Shown here piece after piece: positions 52,919-63,000 of a stretch of 64,000 bases of DNA. How positions within the stretch are numbered: position 1 is the stretch's first letter; every line of letters begins with the position of its first letter. Source of the DNA: an uncultured Pirellula sp. (lineage in GTDB: Bacteria > Planctomycetota > Planctomycetia > Pirellulales > Pirellulaceae); the NCBI GenBank assembly GCA_903892355.1, contig CAITIE010000011.1:62001-126000 (forward strand), given 5' to 3'. Both the position numbers and the translations under genes were made by a program. Below the pieces are notes generated by a model that saw only the letters and a list, made by a program, of their open reading frames with translations, searched no databases and was not told the origin of the DNA.

Positions 52919-54922
52919 GTGGAAGTACAGTCGCAGGTTCCAAACATGCCTCCGTTGGATTGGATATCTGGCCAGGTCCATGTGGAATTGGCGTACAAAG
53001 GTCGAGTGCGTTCGTTCCGCTTTCAAGGGCCATTTGCACGGATCGGTGAGCACGAGCGTTGCGAGATCCGTGTTCCTGGGATCGGTGCCCCCGTTGTGGC
53101 ATACGTGCAAGTCGGGGAAGGGTATTTAGCAGTCTTGGATCTCTCCGAGACGTTTCCGATTGCCCGCTGTGAGGTCCAGTACGTGCTGCCGGGTGGCTCG
53201 GTTTGGTTGCAACCGAATGCGAGATTGACCCTGGAGTCGATCCAGCATGACGCACCAACTTCCGATGCATTCTCCTGGGAGTCCTTTGAACTCGAAGACT
53301 TGCGTGTTTTGCCCAACACGTTGGTTTTGGAGTCAGGGGTCACGAAACCAGAATCGAAGGAGAATTTGTTTCGACTGACAACCGTTCTATCGGTCCTCGG
53401 AACGGACGCCGCTTGCCAGTTGCAGTTAAAACATCGCACGATTGCGAAGTTCCAGTGTGTTATCTTCCGTGGTGAGCATTTGGGGAAACCCGTTCGAGTG
53501 GTCGACTTGTTGGCCGCCTCTCCAACGTTAGTCGACGACAAGAATGCCAACGGCGCTGTGCTCGATGTTGGTGGCAGGTTGCAATGCGGCAAGATGATTT
53601 TGTCGGCCCGCAGGGTATTGACGGAGGCCTTGCTTCCGACTGCCGTCAGCACTCCAACGGCGTCCGGGTCGGTTCCGGGACCTCCGGTATCACTGGTAAG
53701 TCCGACGAACCAAAGCGTCAATCCGGCCTCCCGTCCGGTCGAACCCTCGGCTCCGAGCGAATCCAGCCCATCCATGGATATTTCCATTGCTGGTGGCAGC
53801 TTGAGCCTCCCCCCGGTCGCAAAAGATGCTTCCACATCGGTTCCAAAGAGCGGAACGCTTGTAGCGGATAGCGCTCAAGTACTCGTGCCTCGATTGAACC
53901 CTTGGGAAGAAAGGATCGAACGCAATCAAGAAGCGATGCTTTCGAGTCTTCAAGCGATCGCAAACCGAATGGAATCGATCGAGAGTTCGGTGTCCAATGC
54001 AAGTACCGATCCTCGATGGACCGCAGCGCTGTCGGAACTGGAGAGGGCCTTCGGGGTTGTGTTGGAGAAAATCAGTACTCTGGAATTGGGCTTGAATCAG
54101 GTTTCTGAGGATACGCTTCGCGAACTCAGTGCGATCGATCAAAAAAATGCTGCCTCATTTGCAACTCTGCAAGAGCACAACGCATCGCAATTAGCTTCGC
54201 TCCGCACAACCATTCATGGTTTGATGGAAAACTATGGTTTGATGGAAGGCTATGCAAAAGCTACCTTTGCGGCAGATGCGGTTGCCAGCAAGCCAGTTCA
54301 ACAGGTGCATTCGATCGAAAGCGTTGAGAATCTCAAACAACCTGCTCCTGGGCGGAAAAAGGAGTCTCGCGAGCCAACGGCCAATTCAGCCCCGCCCAAC
54401 AAGCCAGCCCCGCCCAGCATGCCAGCCCCGCCCAGCAAGCCAGCCCCCCTCAGCCAACCCGCCCCACCCAGCCGACCCCGGACAGCGCTCGCGAAAAGTT
54501 CGCTTGGGACCTCTTTGGATAGGATGACGGATGTTGAGGCCGCTAGCGTCGCGGCTGATGATCTCAAGCCCGATGGTGGTGAATCTAAGTTGAGAACACT
54601 GGATGAATCGTTGGGGGTGCCATCTGCTTCGAACAAGCATTTGGACCCAGACTCTCCGGAGTTGTTGGCTTCGAGCGACTCGCCCGAGGAAACTTTGGTG
54701 CTCGGATCGCTCATGGAATTGAGGCAACGCAAAGCGAGTGCGAGGGTCATGCAAGTCACCCTTCTGACGGCTGTGTTTGTAGCCGTGGTTGGAATCGCGG
54801 TGCCCATCGTTTGGTACCAAATACCGGAAGGTTGGAGAGAGCTGATTTGGCGATTGGGCGCGAAAGAGACTGTCGTTGAGCCAGACAGAGAATCCACGGA
54901 TCCGAAACCTGTGGGCCGTTAG
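52919..54922 (+). CDS. FHA-like, C-terminally anchored membrane protein
   Basis: The protein has 667 residues from a GTG at 52919; the ATG at 52946 is an alternative. Residues 15-105 resemble an FHA beta-sandwich (FARIGEHERCEIRVPGIGAPVVAYVQV). A second diverged copy occupies about 145-240 (LSVLGTDAACQLQLKHRTIAKFQCVI, SPTLVDDKNANGAVLDVGG). Neither keeps the S-x-x-H and N-G-T residues fully, so phosphothreonine binding is doubtful. Residues 330-450 form a coiled coil (NQEAMLSSLQAIANRMESIE). A proline-rich hexapeptide repeat (APPSKP type, 18-bp DNA unit) is at 490-520. One helix at about 615-640 (VTLLTAVFVAVVGIAVPIVW) leaves most of the protein in the cytoplasm. The function is unknown. Confidence 0.75.
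   Translation: MEVQSQVPNMPPLDWISGQVHVELAYKGRVRSFRFQGPFARIGEHERCEIRVPGIGAPVVAYVQVGEGYLAVLDLSETFPIARCEVQYVLPGGSVWLQPNARLTLESIQHDAPTSDAFSWESFELEDLRVLPNTLVLESGVTKPESKENLFRLTTVLSVLGTDAACQLQLKHRTIAKFQCVIFRGEHLGKPVRVVDLLAASPTLVDDKNANGAVLDVGGRLQCGKMILSARRVLTEALLPTAVSTPTASGSVPGPPVSLVSPTNQSVNPASRPVEPSAPSESSPSMDISIAGGSLSLPPVAKDASTSVPKSGTLVADSAQVLVPRLNPWEERIERNQEAMLSSLQAIANRMESIESSVSNASTDPRWTAALSELERAFGVVLEKISTLELGLNQVSEDTLRELSAIDQKNAASFATLQEHNASQLASLRTTIHGLMENYGLMEGYAKATFAADAVASKPVQQVHSIESVENLKQPAPGRKKESREPTANSAPPNKPAPPSMPAPPSKPAPLSQPAPPSRPRTALAKSSLGTSLDRMTDVEAASVAADDLKPDGGESKLRTLDESLGVPSASNKHLDPDSPELLASSDSPEETLVLGSLMELRQRKASARVMQVTLLTAVFVAVVGIAVPIVWYQIPEGWRELIWRLGAKETVVEPDRESTDPKPVGR
54388..54477 (+). 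repeat. 18-bp coding tandem repeat, five copies
   Basis: AGCCCCGCCCAGCAAGCC and four variants encode APPNKP, APPSMP, APPSKP, APLSQP and APPSRP in the FHA-like protein. The third-base and first-base changes suggest selection on the peptide or stepwise duplication. Confidence 0.9.
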
Positions 54923-55320
54923 CTGGCTTTTTCGGGAGACCACTGGAGATTCAAAGAGATCGCTTGATAACAGGTGATGGGATCAGCGGTACCGATATAA
55001 ACAGAGTCGAGAGAAACAGAGTCGAGCTACAGGAATCGACGAGTTTTGCACATGCCGTTTCGACGCGTATCTAGCGGATAGAGGCCGCAGGCTTTTCCTA
55101 AACAGCACGTTGTGATTGAGTTGCGAGCGAAAAGTGGCAGTGAGGCGCTTTCCCCGTTGGAACCGTATTAGGGTTGGGGTACCTTCTGCGTCCCCTCGCA
55201 AAAAAAGCAAGGTGATCTCTGCTGCCGCTCGTGAAGAGTCGTTCGCGTGGAGATTTCCCGATACGTTGCCACGGATGCGCAGGGGGCAAGTACCTTCATT
55301 CCCCTAACTCTGAATGAGCT
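54923..55320 (+). other. Intergenic stretch, no gene seen
   Basis: AAACAGAGTCGAG occurs twice with a 15-bp period at 54999-55026. No open frame looks coding, and no terminator or promoter is convincing. Confidence 0.5.
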
Positions 55321-56259
55321 ATGAAAGATACGAGTTCCATGGAACCATTGCACGAAGCCCCATCCGACGCTACCGATCCGACCGGTAGGAAAGGAACGCA
55401 TGCTGACGTTGAAACCACGACGAGTCTCGCCGTGCAAGAGTTGGATTCCGCGTCGGTCGCTTTGTCGGAAAGTTTTGTCGGACGTTGGCAAAAACTCGTC
55501 AGCCAGACCAACTGGGAAAAGGGGAGAATCATCGCAGAATGGCGATCAGCCCTAATCGCTGGAGAATCGCCAGTCACTTCCTACAGCGACGAATCCTGGG
55601 CTCGACAAGTAGGGGACGTTACCAGCCAACACGTAGGGCGATTGCGCCGTGTTTACGAGCGATTCGGCGAAAGCCAATCGAGTTTCGCTGGGTTGTATTG
55701 GAGCCATTTCCTGGCGGCCTTGGATTGGGATGACGCGGAATTGTGGTTGGAGGGCTCCGCGCGAAGCGATTGGAGCGTCTCTCAAATGCGCCGGACTCGG
55801 TCCGAAGCCATGGGTGGAGATCACGGTGCCTCGGAACGCGACGAGGAATTGATCACCTCGGAATTGGACGACGGATTTGTCGGCCTCGCTCAGGAGGATG
55901 ATGATGCGAGGGGAAGCCGTCACGAGGATGAGGACGACATCCGTTCCGAAAAAGATTCCAATGGAAGAATCGAATCGGGGCCGCTCGCCGAAGGTCCTGA
56001 CTTTGGGGACGAAGACAGCGAAAACATCGCATCCTACGACTCGTCGGACTCCAGTTCTGGGCTTGCAGAGTCGTTCGAAGAGGGTGGGGAGAAAGGAAAC
56101 CCATTTGCCGACCTTGGACAGCTGCCACCCGACGTTGCGGATGCTCTTGAGCAATTCAAATTATGCGTGATTCGCCACCGGTCGTCGCATTGGAGCGATT
56201 TCTCGCAGTCCAGCATGATTCAGGTTCTCGACGCCCTGCGTTCGTTTGTGGCGCGATAG
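55321..56259 (+). CDS. Acidic protein of unknown family with an N-terminal helical domain
   Basis: The protein has 312 residues; TGAG lies before the ATG. About residues 45-165 form a helical domain (FVGRWQKLVSQTNWEKGRII, SWARQVGDVTSQHVGRLRRV, GLYWSHFLAALDWDDAELWL). The regular W/L spacing and arginines could be a helix-turn-helix-like DNA-binding fold; this is inferred from the pattern only. Residues 170-265 are very acidic and disordered (EDDDARGSRHEDEDDI, DSSDSSSGLAES). A short helical end with PPDVADALEQFKLCVIRHR follows. There is no signal peptide or membrane segment. It is probably not in an operon with speA, from which 134 bp separate it. I do not recognise the family. Confidence 0.6.
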   Translation: MKDTSSMEPLHEAPSDATDPTGRKGTHADVETTTSLAVQELDSASVALSESFVGRWQKLVSQTNWEKGRIIAEWRSALIAGESPVTSYSDESWARQVGDVTSQHVGRLRRVYERFGESQSSFAGLYWSHFLAALDWDDAELWLEGSARSDWSVSQMRRTRSEAMGGDHGASERDEELITSELDDGFVGLAQEDDDARGSRHEDEDDIRSEKDSNGRIESGPLAEGPDFGDEDSENIASYDSSDSSSGLAESFEEGGEKGNPFADLGQLPPDVADALEQFKLCVIRHRSSHWSDFSQSSMIQVLDALRSFVAR

Positions 56260-56393
56260 AAGTTCACTCTCGCGTTTTTAAAATCCTTCGGAATTTCCTA
56301 GGACCCCGCCGTCTGTGACGGTTTAAGGCGGTGGGGTAGAATGCGGCGGTCCACGCAGCCAGTTTGCCATTTTGGCGAGGAAACCTCAAGAGA

Positions 56394-58295
56394 ATGAACG
56401 AAGAAACCCTCCAGCGCATCTATCGCACATACGGGATCGAGAATTGGTCTGCAGGGTACTTTGGCGTAAGCCCTCAGGGGAACATCGTCGCCCACCCCTC
56501 GATGAACGATGCACGGGCAGTGGACCTGAAATCCGTAGTCGATCACTTGGTCAAGGATCGCAAACTCCATCTCCCGTTGCTGTTGCGTTTTCCACAGATT
56601 CTGACCAATCAACTGCGGATTCTATCCACCGCTTACCGTGACTCGATCGAAGAGTTTGGGTACAAGGGGAAGCATTACCCGGTCTTCCCGATGAAGGTAA
56701 ATCCGCGGCGAGAGGTCGTTGAGGAGTTTCTCAAGGACACCGGCAAGTATCGCGTGGGGCTCGAATGCGGCTCCAAAGCGGAGCTATACGCGGCCATCGC
56801 CCAAGAGCAAACGCCGGAGTCGCTGCTCATCTGCAACGGCTTCAAAGATGAATCGTTTTGCCGTTTAGCACTGCTCGCCGTGCAGTCGGGCAAACGTGTG
56901 GTCATCGTGATTGAGAAACTGAATGAACTTCGCATCCTGCTGCGAGTCTGCGCCGAGTCAGGAGTCTATCCCTGGGTTGGGTTGCGAGCCAAACTGTACA
57001 CGAAGGGGTCTGGCAAGTGGGCTAGCTCGGGTGGGGACTCGGCCAAGTTTGGGCTAACTACCTCGGAACTGCTCCAGTGCATTCGCTTGTTGCGCGAAGA
57101 AGGCCGACAAGACTGCTTGCGTTTGCTGCACTTCCACATCGGTAGCCAAATCACCGATATCAAACGGGTCAAAAACGCGATGAAGGAAGCAGCGCGGGTA
57201 TACGCAAAGATCCATCAGTGGGGCTTGCCGGTCGATTTCCTCGATATCGGTGGCGGTCTGGGTGTCGATTACGACGGCTCGAAAACCAGGACCGAGTCAT
57301 CGATGAACTACACCGTGGAGGAGTTCGCCAACGACGTGGTGTACACGGTTCAATCGGTCTGCGACGAAGAAAACGTCCCACACCCCAATTTGGTGACCGA
57401 AAGCGGGCGAATGATGACCGCTTACCATACGGTGCTGGTCACATCGATCCGCGAAGAAATCGAAACCTTTGCGGACGATCAGCCCGAGGTCACCATCGAC
57501 GAAGACGATCCGCAGGTCATCACGGAGATGAAATGGTTGCTCGACGAACTCAACGGTAAGAACTATTTCGAGTACTACCATGATGCGGTCGAGCACAAGG
57601 ACGAACTCCATACGCAATTCAATCTCGGGCTGATCTCACTCGAGGATCGGGCCAAAGGGGAAGTCCTTTATTGGGAAATCTGCGCCAGAGCTCTCAAAGA
57701 ATCCGAGCAGACTCGAAACCCCAATGAAGAGTTCGAGGATGTGAAACGCATCCTCGCTGCCAAGTACCTGTGCAATTTTTCGTTGTTCCGCTCGGCACCC
57801 GATTCCTGGGCCATCGGGCAGTTGTTTCCAGTAGTGCCACTGCATCGACTCCAAGAGCCAAAGATCGATTTTGCGACCTTGGTGGATGTGACTTGTGATT
57901 CCGATGGCAAGATCGATAAATTTGTCGATCTGAGAGATGTCAAGCAAACGCTGGAACTGCCGGAATGGAAAGAGAATCAAGAGTACTACCTGGGGATCTT
58001 TCTCGTTGGTGCCTACCAGGAAGTGATGGGGTCGTATCACAATTTGTTTGGGTTGCCCAACGAAGCTCAGATCTTCATGGAAACCGACGGCCGATTTCAT
58101 GTTGCGAAAATCGTTCCGGGAAGCAATATCCAGGACATGGTCGCCTTCGCCAGGTACGATACCTCGGCCTTGCAGGATCTCTTTGCGAAGCGACTATCGG
58201 GGCTGGTGGATGCCGGGAAAACAAACGCGCACGAAGCTGAGAAATTGGTCAACCAGTACAAGAGTGCTGCGAAATGGTCGACCTACTTGGACTGA
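56394..58295 (+). CDS. speA: Biosynthetic arginine decarboxylase
   Basis: The protein has 633 residues, the expected length for SpeA, from the ATG at 56394. It decarboxylates arginine to agmatine with PLP for polyamine synthesis. KHYPVFPMKVNPRREVVEE carries the PLP-binding lysine at about residue 101. GSQITDIKRVKNAMKEAARV, FLDIGGGLGVDYDGS and ESGRMMTAYHTVLVT are the fold-III decarboxylase barrel. DSWAIGQLFPVVPLHRL and DVTCDSDGKI carry the active-site cysteine region. There is no signal peptide. No agmatinase or agmatine deiminase lies next to it. Confidence 0.96.
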   Translation: MNEETLQRIYRTYGIENWSAGYFGVSPQGNIVAHPSMNDARAVDLKSVVDHLVKDRKLHLPLLLRFPQILTNQLRILSTAYRDSIEEFGYKGKHYPVFPMKVNPRREVVEEFLKDTGKYRVGLECGSKAELYAAIAQEQTPESLLICNGFKDESFCRLALLAVQSGKRVVIVIEKLNELRILLRVCAESGVYPWVGLRAKLYTKGSGKWASSGGDSAKFGLTTSELLQCIRLLREEGRQDCLRLLHFHIGSQITDIKRVKNAMKEAARVYAKIHQWGLPVDFLDIGGGLGVDYDGSKTRTESSMNYTVEEFANDVVYTVQSVCDEENVPHPNLVTESGRMMTAYHTVLVTSIREEIETFADDQPEVTIDEDDPQVITEMKWLLDELNGKNYFEYYHDAVEHKDELHTQFNLGLISLEDRAKGEVLYWEICARALKESEQTRNPNEEFEDVKRILAAKYLCNFSLFRSAPDSWAIGQLFPVVPLHRLQEPKIDFATLVDVTCDSDGKIDKFVDLRDVKQTLELPEWKENQEYYLGIFLVGAYQEVMGSYHNLFGLPNEAQIFMETDGRFHVAKIVPGSNIQDMVAFARYDTSALQDLFAKRLSGLVDAGKTNAHEAEKLVNQYKSAAKWSTYLD

Positions 58296-58456
58296 ACGAG
58301 ACCTACCCAGATCCGATGCCTGGTTGCTGAGTGACGCAGGATGCCGGCGTTCTTTCGGGTGACAGAGCCTTTCCGCAGGTTAATTGCGGAGGTACGATGT
58401 TCGCCAGAGCCAGCAGGCTCTCCGTCGATCGCAACTTGTGGAAAGGAGTCTGAGTC

Positions 58457-59497
58457 ATGGCGCGCAATGAACAGTTGATTCGGCAGCATAAAATCATCCA
58501 AGTTTTAGAGCGCCGCCGATATGGGGCGAGCTTAGAGGATCTGCGCGACACCGTCGTCGATGAACTCGGACTTGGTAGTCTGCACGTAAGGAGTATCCGA
58601 AGGGATATCGAGGCGTTGCAAGCCGCAGGCATGCCGATCATCACTGAGGAGACGGCATCGGGCAAAGTTTGGAAGATGAGCCGCGCAGACACCGGGCTTC
58701 ATCGTCTAACGATTACCGCTAGTGAATTGATCTCGTTGTCGATCGGGCGCGATCTCCTGTTTCCGCTGGCGGGGACCCAATTCTGGCAAGGCATCGAGGC
58801 GTTCTGGAACAAGGTACGGGATCAATTGCCGGCCGGTGTCTATGAACATTACGAACGGTACCGAAGAACCTTGCGCATTCTCGGCGTGGTACCGAAAACG
58901 TATGAGAAGCAGCAAGGCATGCTGAAGACGATCAATCGAGCGATCCAAGAGCATCGGCGGTTGGATGTCGAGTACGAAGCCACAGGTAGCCCGGCGCGAC
59001 AACGTATCTTGGAACCCTATGGCCTTGCGATTTTCCAGTCGAGTATTTACATGGTGGCGACGGAATTTGGGCAACATATGGATTTGGAGCCGCAGGAGCG
59101 ATTGCGGCATTGGAAGTTGGATCGATTTTTGAAAGCCACGGCTTTGGATGATTGGTTCAAGCCTGATGAGCAAGTCGATTTGGATAGCCATCTAGGTAGA
59201 AGCGTTGGTATCTTCAGTGGTGATCATCCAACGATCTATCGGATTCGGCTGAACGCGAAAGCAGCGCGGTGGGTCCAGGAGGAACCTTGGCACGCGGAGC
59301 AGCAATTGGAAAACTGTCGGGATGGGTACAGTATCCTATCGGTGCCTGCCTATCATCCGATGGAGGTGATCCCGCAGGTACTGCGACTTGGGTCGTCTGC
59401 GGAGTTGATCGAGCCGGCGGAGGCGAGGAGTATTTTAGGGGACCAACTCGCTGAGATGGCGGCAATGTACCGCGTGGATCGAAAGAGTCGCAAGTAA
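58457..59497 (+). CDS. WYL-domain transcriptional regulator (YafY type)
   Basis: The protein has 346 residues with AAGGAG before the ATG. Residues 1-75 are a winged helix-turn-helix (RQHKIIQVLERRRYGASLED, VRSIRRDIEALQAAGMPI). Residues 145-230 are the WYL domain: INRAIQEHRRLDVEYEATGS, RILEPYGLAIFQSSIYMVAT (where W-Y-L reads I-Y-M) and RLRHWKLDRFLKA. The C-terminal WCX part is at 240-346. These regulators bind small ligands or single-stranded nucleic acid through the WYL domain and often sit beside defence loci. No such locus is visible, but repeat elements begin about 9 bp after its stop codon. Target unknown. Confidence 0.9.
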   Translation: MARNEQLIRQHKIIQVLERRRYGASLEDLRDTVVDELGLGSLHVRSIRRDIEALQAAGMPIITEETASGKVWKMSRADTGLHRLTITASELISLSIGRDLLFPLAGTQFWQGIEAFWNKVRDQLPAGVYEHYERYRRTLRILGVVPKTYEKQQGMLKTINRAIQEHRRLDVEYEATGSPARQRILEPYGLAIFQSSIYMVATEFGQHMDLEPQERLRHWKLDRFLKATALDDWFKPDEQVDLDSHLGRSVGIFSGDHPTIYRIRLNAKAARWVQEEPWHAEQQLENCRDGYSILSVPAYHPMEVIPQVLRLGSSAELIEPAEARSILGDQLAEMAAMYRVDRKSRK

Positions 59498-59505
59498 ACA
59501 TTGCT

Positions 59506-59822
59506 GCGCGAAGCGAACTCCATCGGAGCCCTAAGCGTGAGCGCCGGGTTGAGGGGCGCTGGACCTGCTACTTCCAACGCATCGCTCATCACCAGCATCG
59601 GGGGATCCGGGTTCCCACGTCCAGTCGCCACTCGCTCACACGCGTGGCTCGGTTTCGCGAAGCGCATTTGCTTCGCGAAGCGAGCTCCATCGGAGCCCTA
59701 AGCGTGAGCGCCGGGTTGAGAATCGCTGGACCTGCTAGTTCCAACGCATCGCTCGTAACCAGCATCGGGGGATCCGGGTTCCAACGTCCAGTTGCCACTT
59801 GCTCACACGCGTAACTCGGAGT
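59506..59822 (-). repeat. Two tandem copies of the ~170-bp intergenic repeat, inverted relative to the left-end block
   Basis: Copies start near 59506 and 59673; the shared GGAGCCCTAAGCGTGAGC is at 59524 and 59691, a period of 167 bp. In reverse complement the block order (GAGCCACGCGTGT, GTGGCGACTGGACG, ATCCCCCGATGCT, CCTCAACCCGGCGCTCACGCT) equals that of the units at 632-990. The junction between copies holds GCTTCGCGAAGC, a perfect 12-bp palindrome. The first copy begins 9 bp after the WYL gene stop. Beyond it, 59823-60054 shows no gene. Confidence 0.9.
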
Positions 59823-60054
59823 GGATGCGCAATTCTATGGATTGTCTACTTTGTAACGACTGTAAGGATTGCAACACCGTCGACAAGCATTGCCCATTGC
59901 GCATGCATAATCGGCATGGTCGTGGCAAATACCCTAGGGGGCGGCTTTTTACTAACAGACTTACTTTGCTCAGTTGACAAAGTCGTCATACCCTTTCGAT
60001 GAAGGTTACGGAGAAATTCTTTCCGCACCATAGTTTCATCGCCCAGTGATCGAA

Positions 60055-63000
60055 ATGCCGCTGACGCCCAAAAAGGATCACCTTCCGCCCCGTAGTTTTA
60101 GCCAGCGACTCAATGAGTTGCTGGACAAGCTTTCCCGGTGGCTTAAGGCAGCGGTTTCTTTGGAGCAGCCCTTATCGCCCAATGATGTGGATGCGATCGT
60201 GCTCGAGGAACGCGTGCTCTACAGCGGCACGCCCATGCCTGTGGACGCCCAAGAATCCGGGGGCGAGGCAAACGTAAACCCAGACGGGATGGGAACCCCA
60301 ATCCCCGACGATATCTGGGCGTACATCGAGTCGCTCAATCCCGCTGGAGGGGGGCTGGTAGGCTCCGTTCAGCAGCAGGACGAGAACGCAGCGGAAACGG
60401 CACTCGGGTCCCTTGTCCCCGAAGAACTCGCCACGGAGCCACCCGACCAGAGCACGACCACTAGTCCTATCAACGTCGATTCGGACGTAGGAAGTACCGC
60501 TGCGGAGGATCTCGATCCGAGCGATAGATCCGCCGTTTCCGAGGATTCCTCAGCGACTGCCGAAGCGATCTTGAGTGAAACGCTTGCACTGCAGGCCGAT
60601 ATTTCCGCTGTCGAGGGTTTGTCCTCGAGTTGGGAAGCCTCCGCATTAATCCTCGAATCACCCAGTAGCGATGGTAAGAGCGACACTGCGACCGATTCGT
60701 CCGAAAACGAATCAGCACCTGAGTTGGCATATGGGATGCCTTGGCAGTTCGCATCTTCTCAACCGAACTTGATCGAACCCTACCAAGTTCTCGGGGCTGC
60801 TGAGCAGCAATTGAGTTCGCTGAGCAATCGTCTCTCCGATATGGAATGGGATCGCAGTCCGGCAGTTCAACTCGTGCCTGGCTATGACAGCTACCTGACT
60901 GGTGAGACTGTCGGTGGTTGGTTGGTCGATCAAGGAACCGTGGATCTTCTCGGCACGGATCTTTTAGAGTCGCCCCTTTCCAACAAATGCATCGATCTTG
61001 GGGGCACTCGGGAGAACAATAGTATCGCTTGCGAGTTAACGACGGAGATCGGCAAACGCTATCAATTGACTTATTCGGCGACAGGGAACTGGCTGAGTGG
61101 CGATACGGTCAACGGCGTTTTGATTACCGCAGACGAATATTCGGAATCGGTTCTACTACCGTCCGACCCGCACGCTTCCTTGCTGACCTCGCATTGGACG
61201 ACACAGACATTTTCGTTCGTGGCCACGTCGGAGCGAACGAGGTTATCCATCGGAACCATCGGAGAGGATGTTCGCGGAGCGATTGTTTCGGATTTGAATC
61301 TGATCGAGGTTCCGGACTACCTTTCGAGAGCTCTCGATGAGAATCCAACGCTCGGGTTCGACGCGAATCGAATGATGTTCTTTGAGCGGGAACAGAGCAT
61401 CACGCCACTCAACGTGGATGGGTTGGGTAGCGATCCGCCAAACCTTTCCAGCCCTTGGGAAGAATCGGTTCAAGGGTATTTAACGCAGCAAAATTCGAGT
61501 CAGGTTGTCGTTTCTCAAGACAACCTTTCGGCCGTTGATAGCGGCACAGGTGTTGGCGAAGGAGTTCAGCCAACTTCGGATCCGCTCGAACCTTCTCGTG
61601 TGGTGAGCAACGCGTTGATCGTTGTCGACACGAGTCTTCCAGAGTTTGAGCGATTGCTATCAGCGTGCGGTGTCTACACGTCGATCGATCAGCACTTTGA
61701 TGTGCTGTATCTCGATCACTCGGCCGATGGCGTGGAGGTGGTTACCGAGTATTTGAGCCAGTCGGGTCGTGTGTACGACGCGATCCATTTGGTGACACAC
61801 GGTAGCGATGGGATGATCAAGCTCGGTGGTTCATGGCTGACTGCAGGTAACATCGATCAGCATTTCTCTGAGTTGCAACGCTGGGGGATGTCGCTGAGCG
61901 AGTTTGGTGACATTCTTATTTATGGTTGCGATGTGGCAGCGGATGCGACTGGCAAAGCATTCATCGATCGAATTGCGGAGTTAACCGGAGCTGATGTTGC
62001 AGCCTCGATGGACAAGACCGGTGATTTATCGCGCGGCGGTGATTGGGATTTGGAGTATGTTGCGAGCGCTAACCCCTCACCCCCGACCCCTCTCCCCCAA
62101 GGGGGCGAGGGGAGTGAAAGCATTTGGGATTTGTCTCCCCTCGCCCCTGATAAGGGGAGAGGGGCTGGGGGTGAGGGGGTGTCGCGTGAAGGGGTAATCG
62201 AGTCAAGAAATCCCTTCAGCCTCACGCTGCAATCCTCCTATGGTGGCCTCCTCGCCACTTACACCGTCACCAACACCAACGACAGTGGCGCCGGTTCACT
62301 TCGCCAAGCTATCCTCGATGCCAATGCCAACGCGGGCGCGGACATCATCACGTTCAACATCGCCGGCAGCGGCACACAAGTCATTAATGTCGCAACAGTA
62401 CTGCCAACCATCACCGATCAAGTCACCATCGATGGCACGACACAAACAGGCTATATCGCGGGCAGCTTTGTCCCCATCGTCCTCGATGGGGACGATATCC
62501 ATGCCAGTGGGCTGACACTCGGTGAAGGTTCCAGCGGAAGCACGATTCGAGGTCTGTTGGTTCGAGACTTCGAAGAAAATGGAATTATCTATTCCACGAC
62601 GATCGACCCGACACAGATTTTTGACGATGTGATCATTACCAGCTCGATCGGCTACGTGACCCACGAGCTGATCGTGATCGATACGAGTTTGCCCGACTAT
62701 CAGCAACTCCTCTCTGCATGGGGATTGTACACCTCCAACGATCGATCGATGGATGTGCTGTTCGTGGATCGGACGGTCGATGGAGTGGAGGCGGTGACCG
62801 AGTACTTGAGCCGCTCCGGAACACAGTACGATGCAATCCACCTAGCGACGCACGGTTTCGCTGGCGGTTTGCAATTAGGCAATGTCACTTTGACGTCAGC
62901 TAGCCTCGCACAGTACGCAAGCCAGTGGGATCTTTGGCAATCGAGCTTGACCGCTGACGCGGATCTGTTGCTGTATGGCTGTTCGATTGCAGACGGATCG

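Noticed and set aside
59974-60002. A perfect TTGACA upstream of the adhesin as a promoter
   Set aside because: No acceptable -10 hexamer lies 15-19 bases downstream, so it is not reported as a feature.
61994-62197. Small frames over the palindromic element
   Set aside because: They only read the inverted repeat in other frames; the long adhesin frame is continuous through it.
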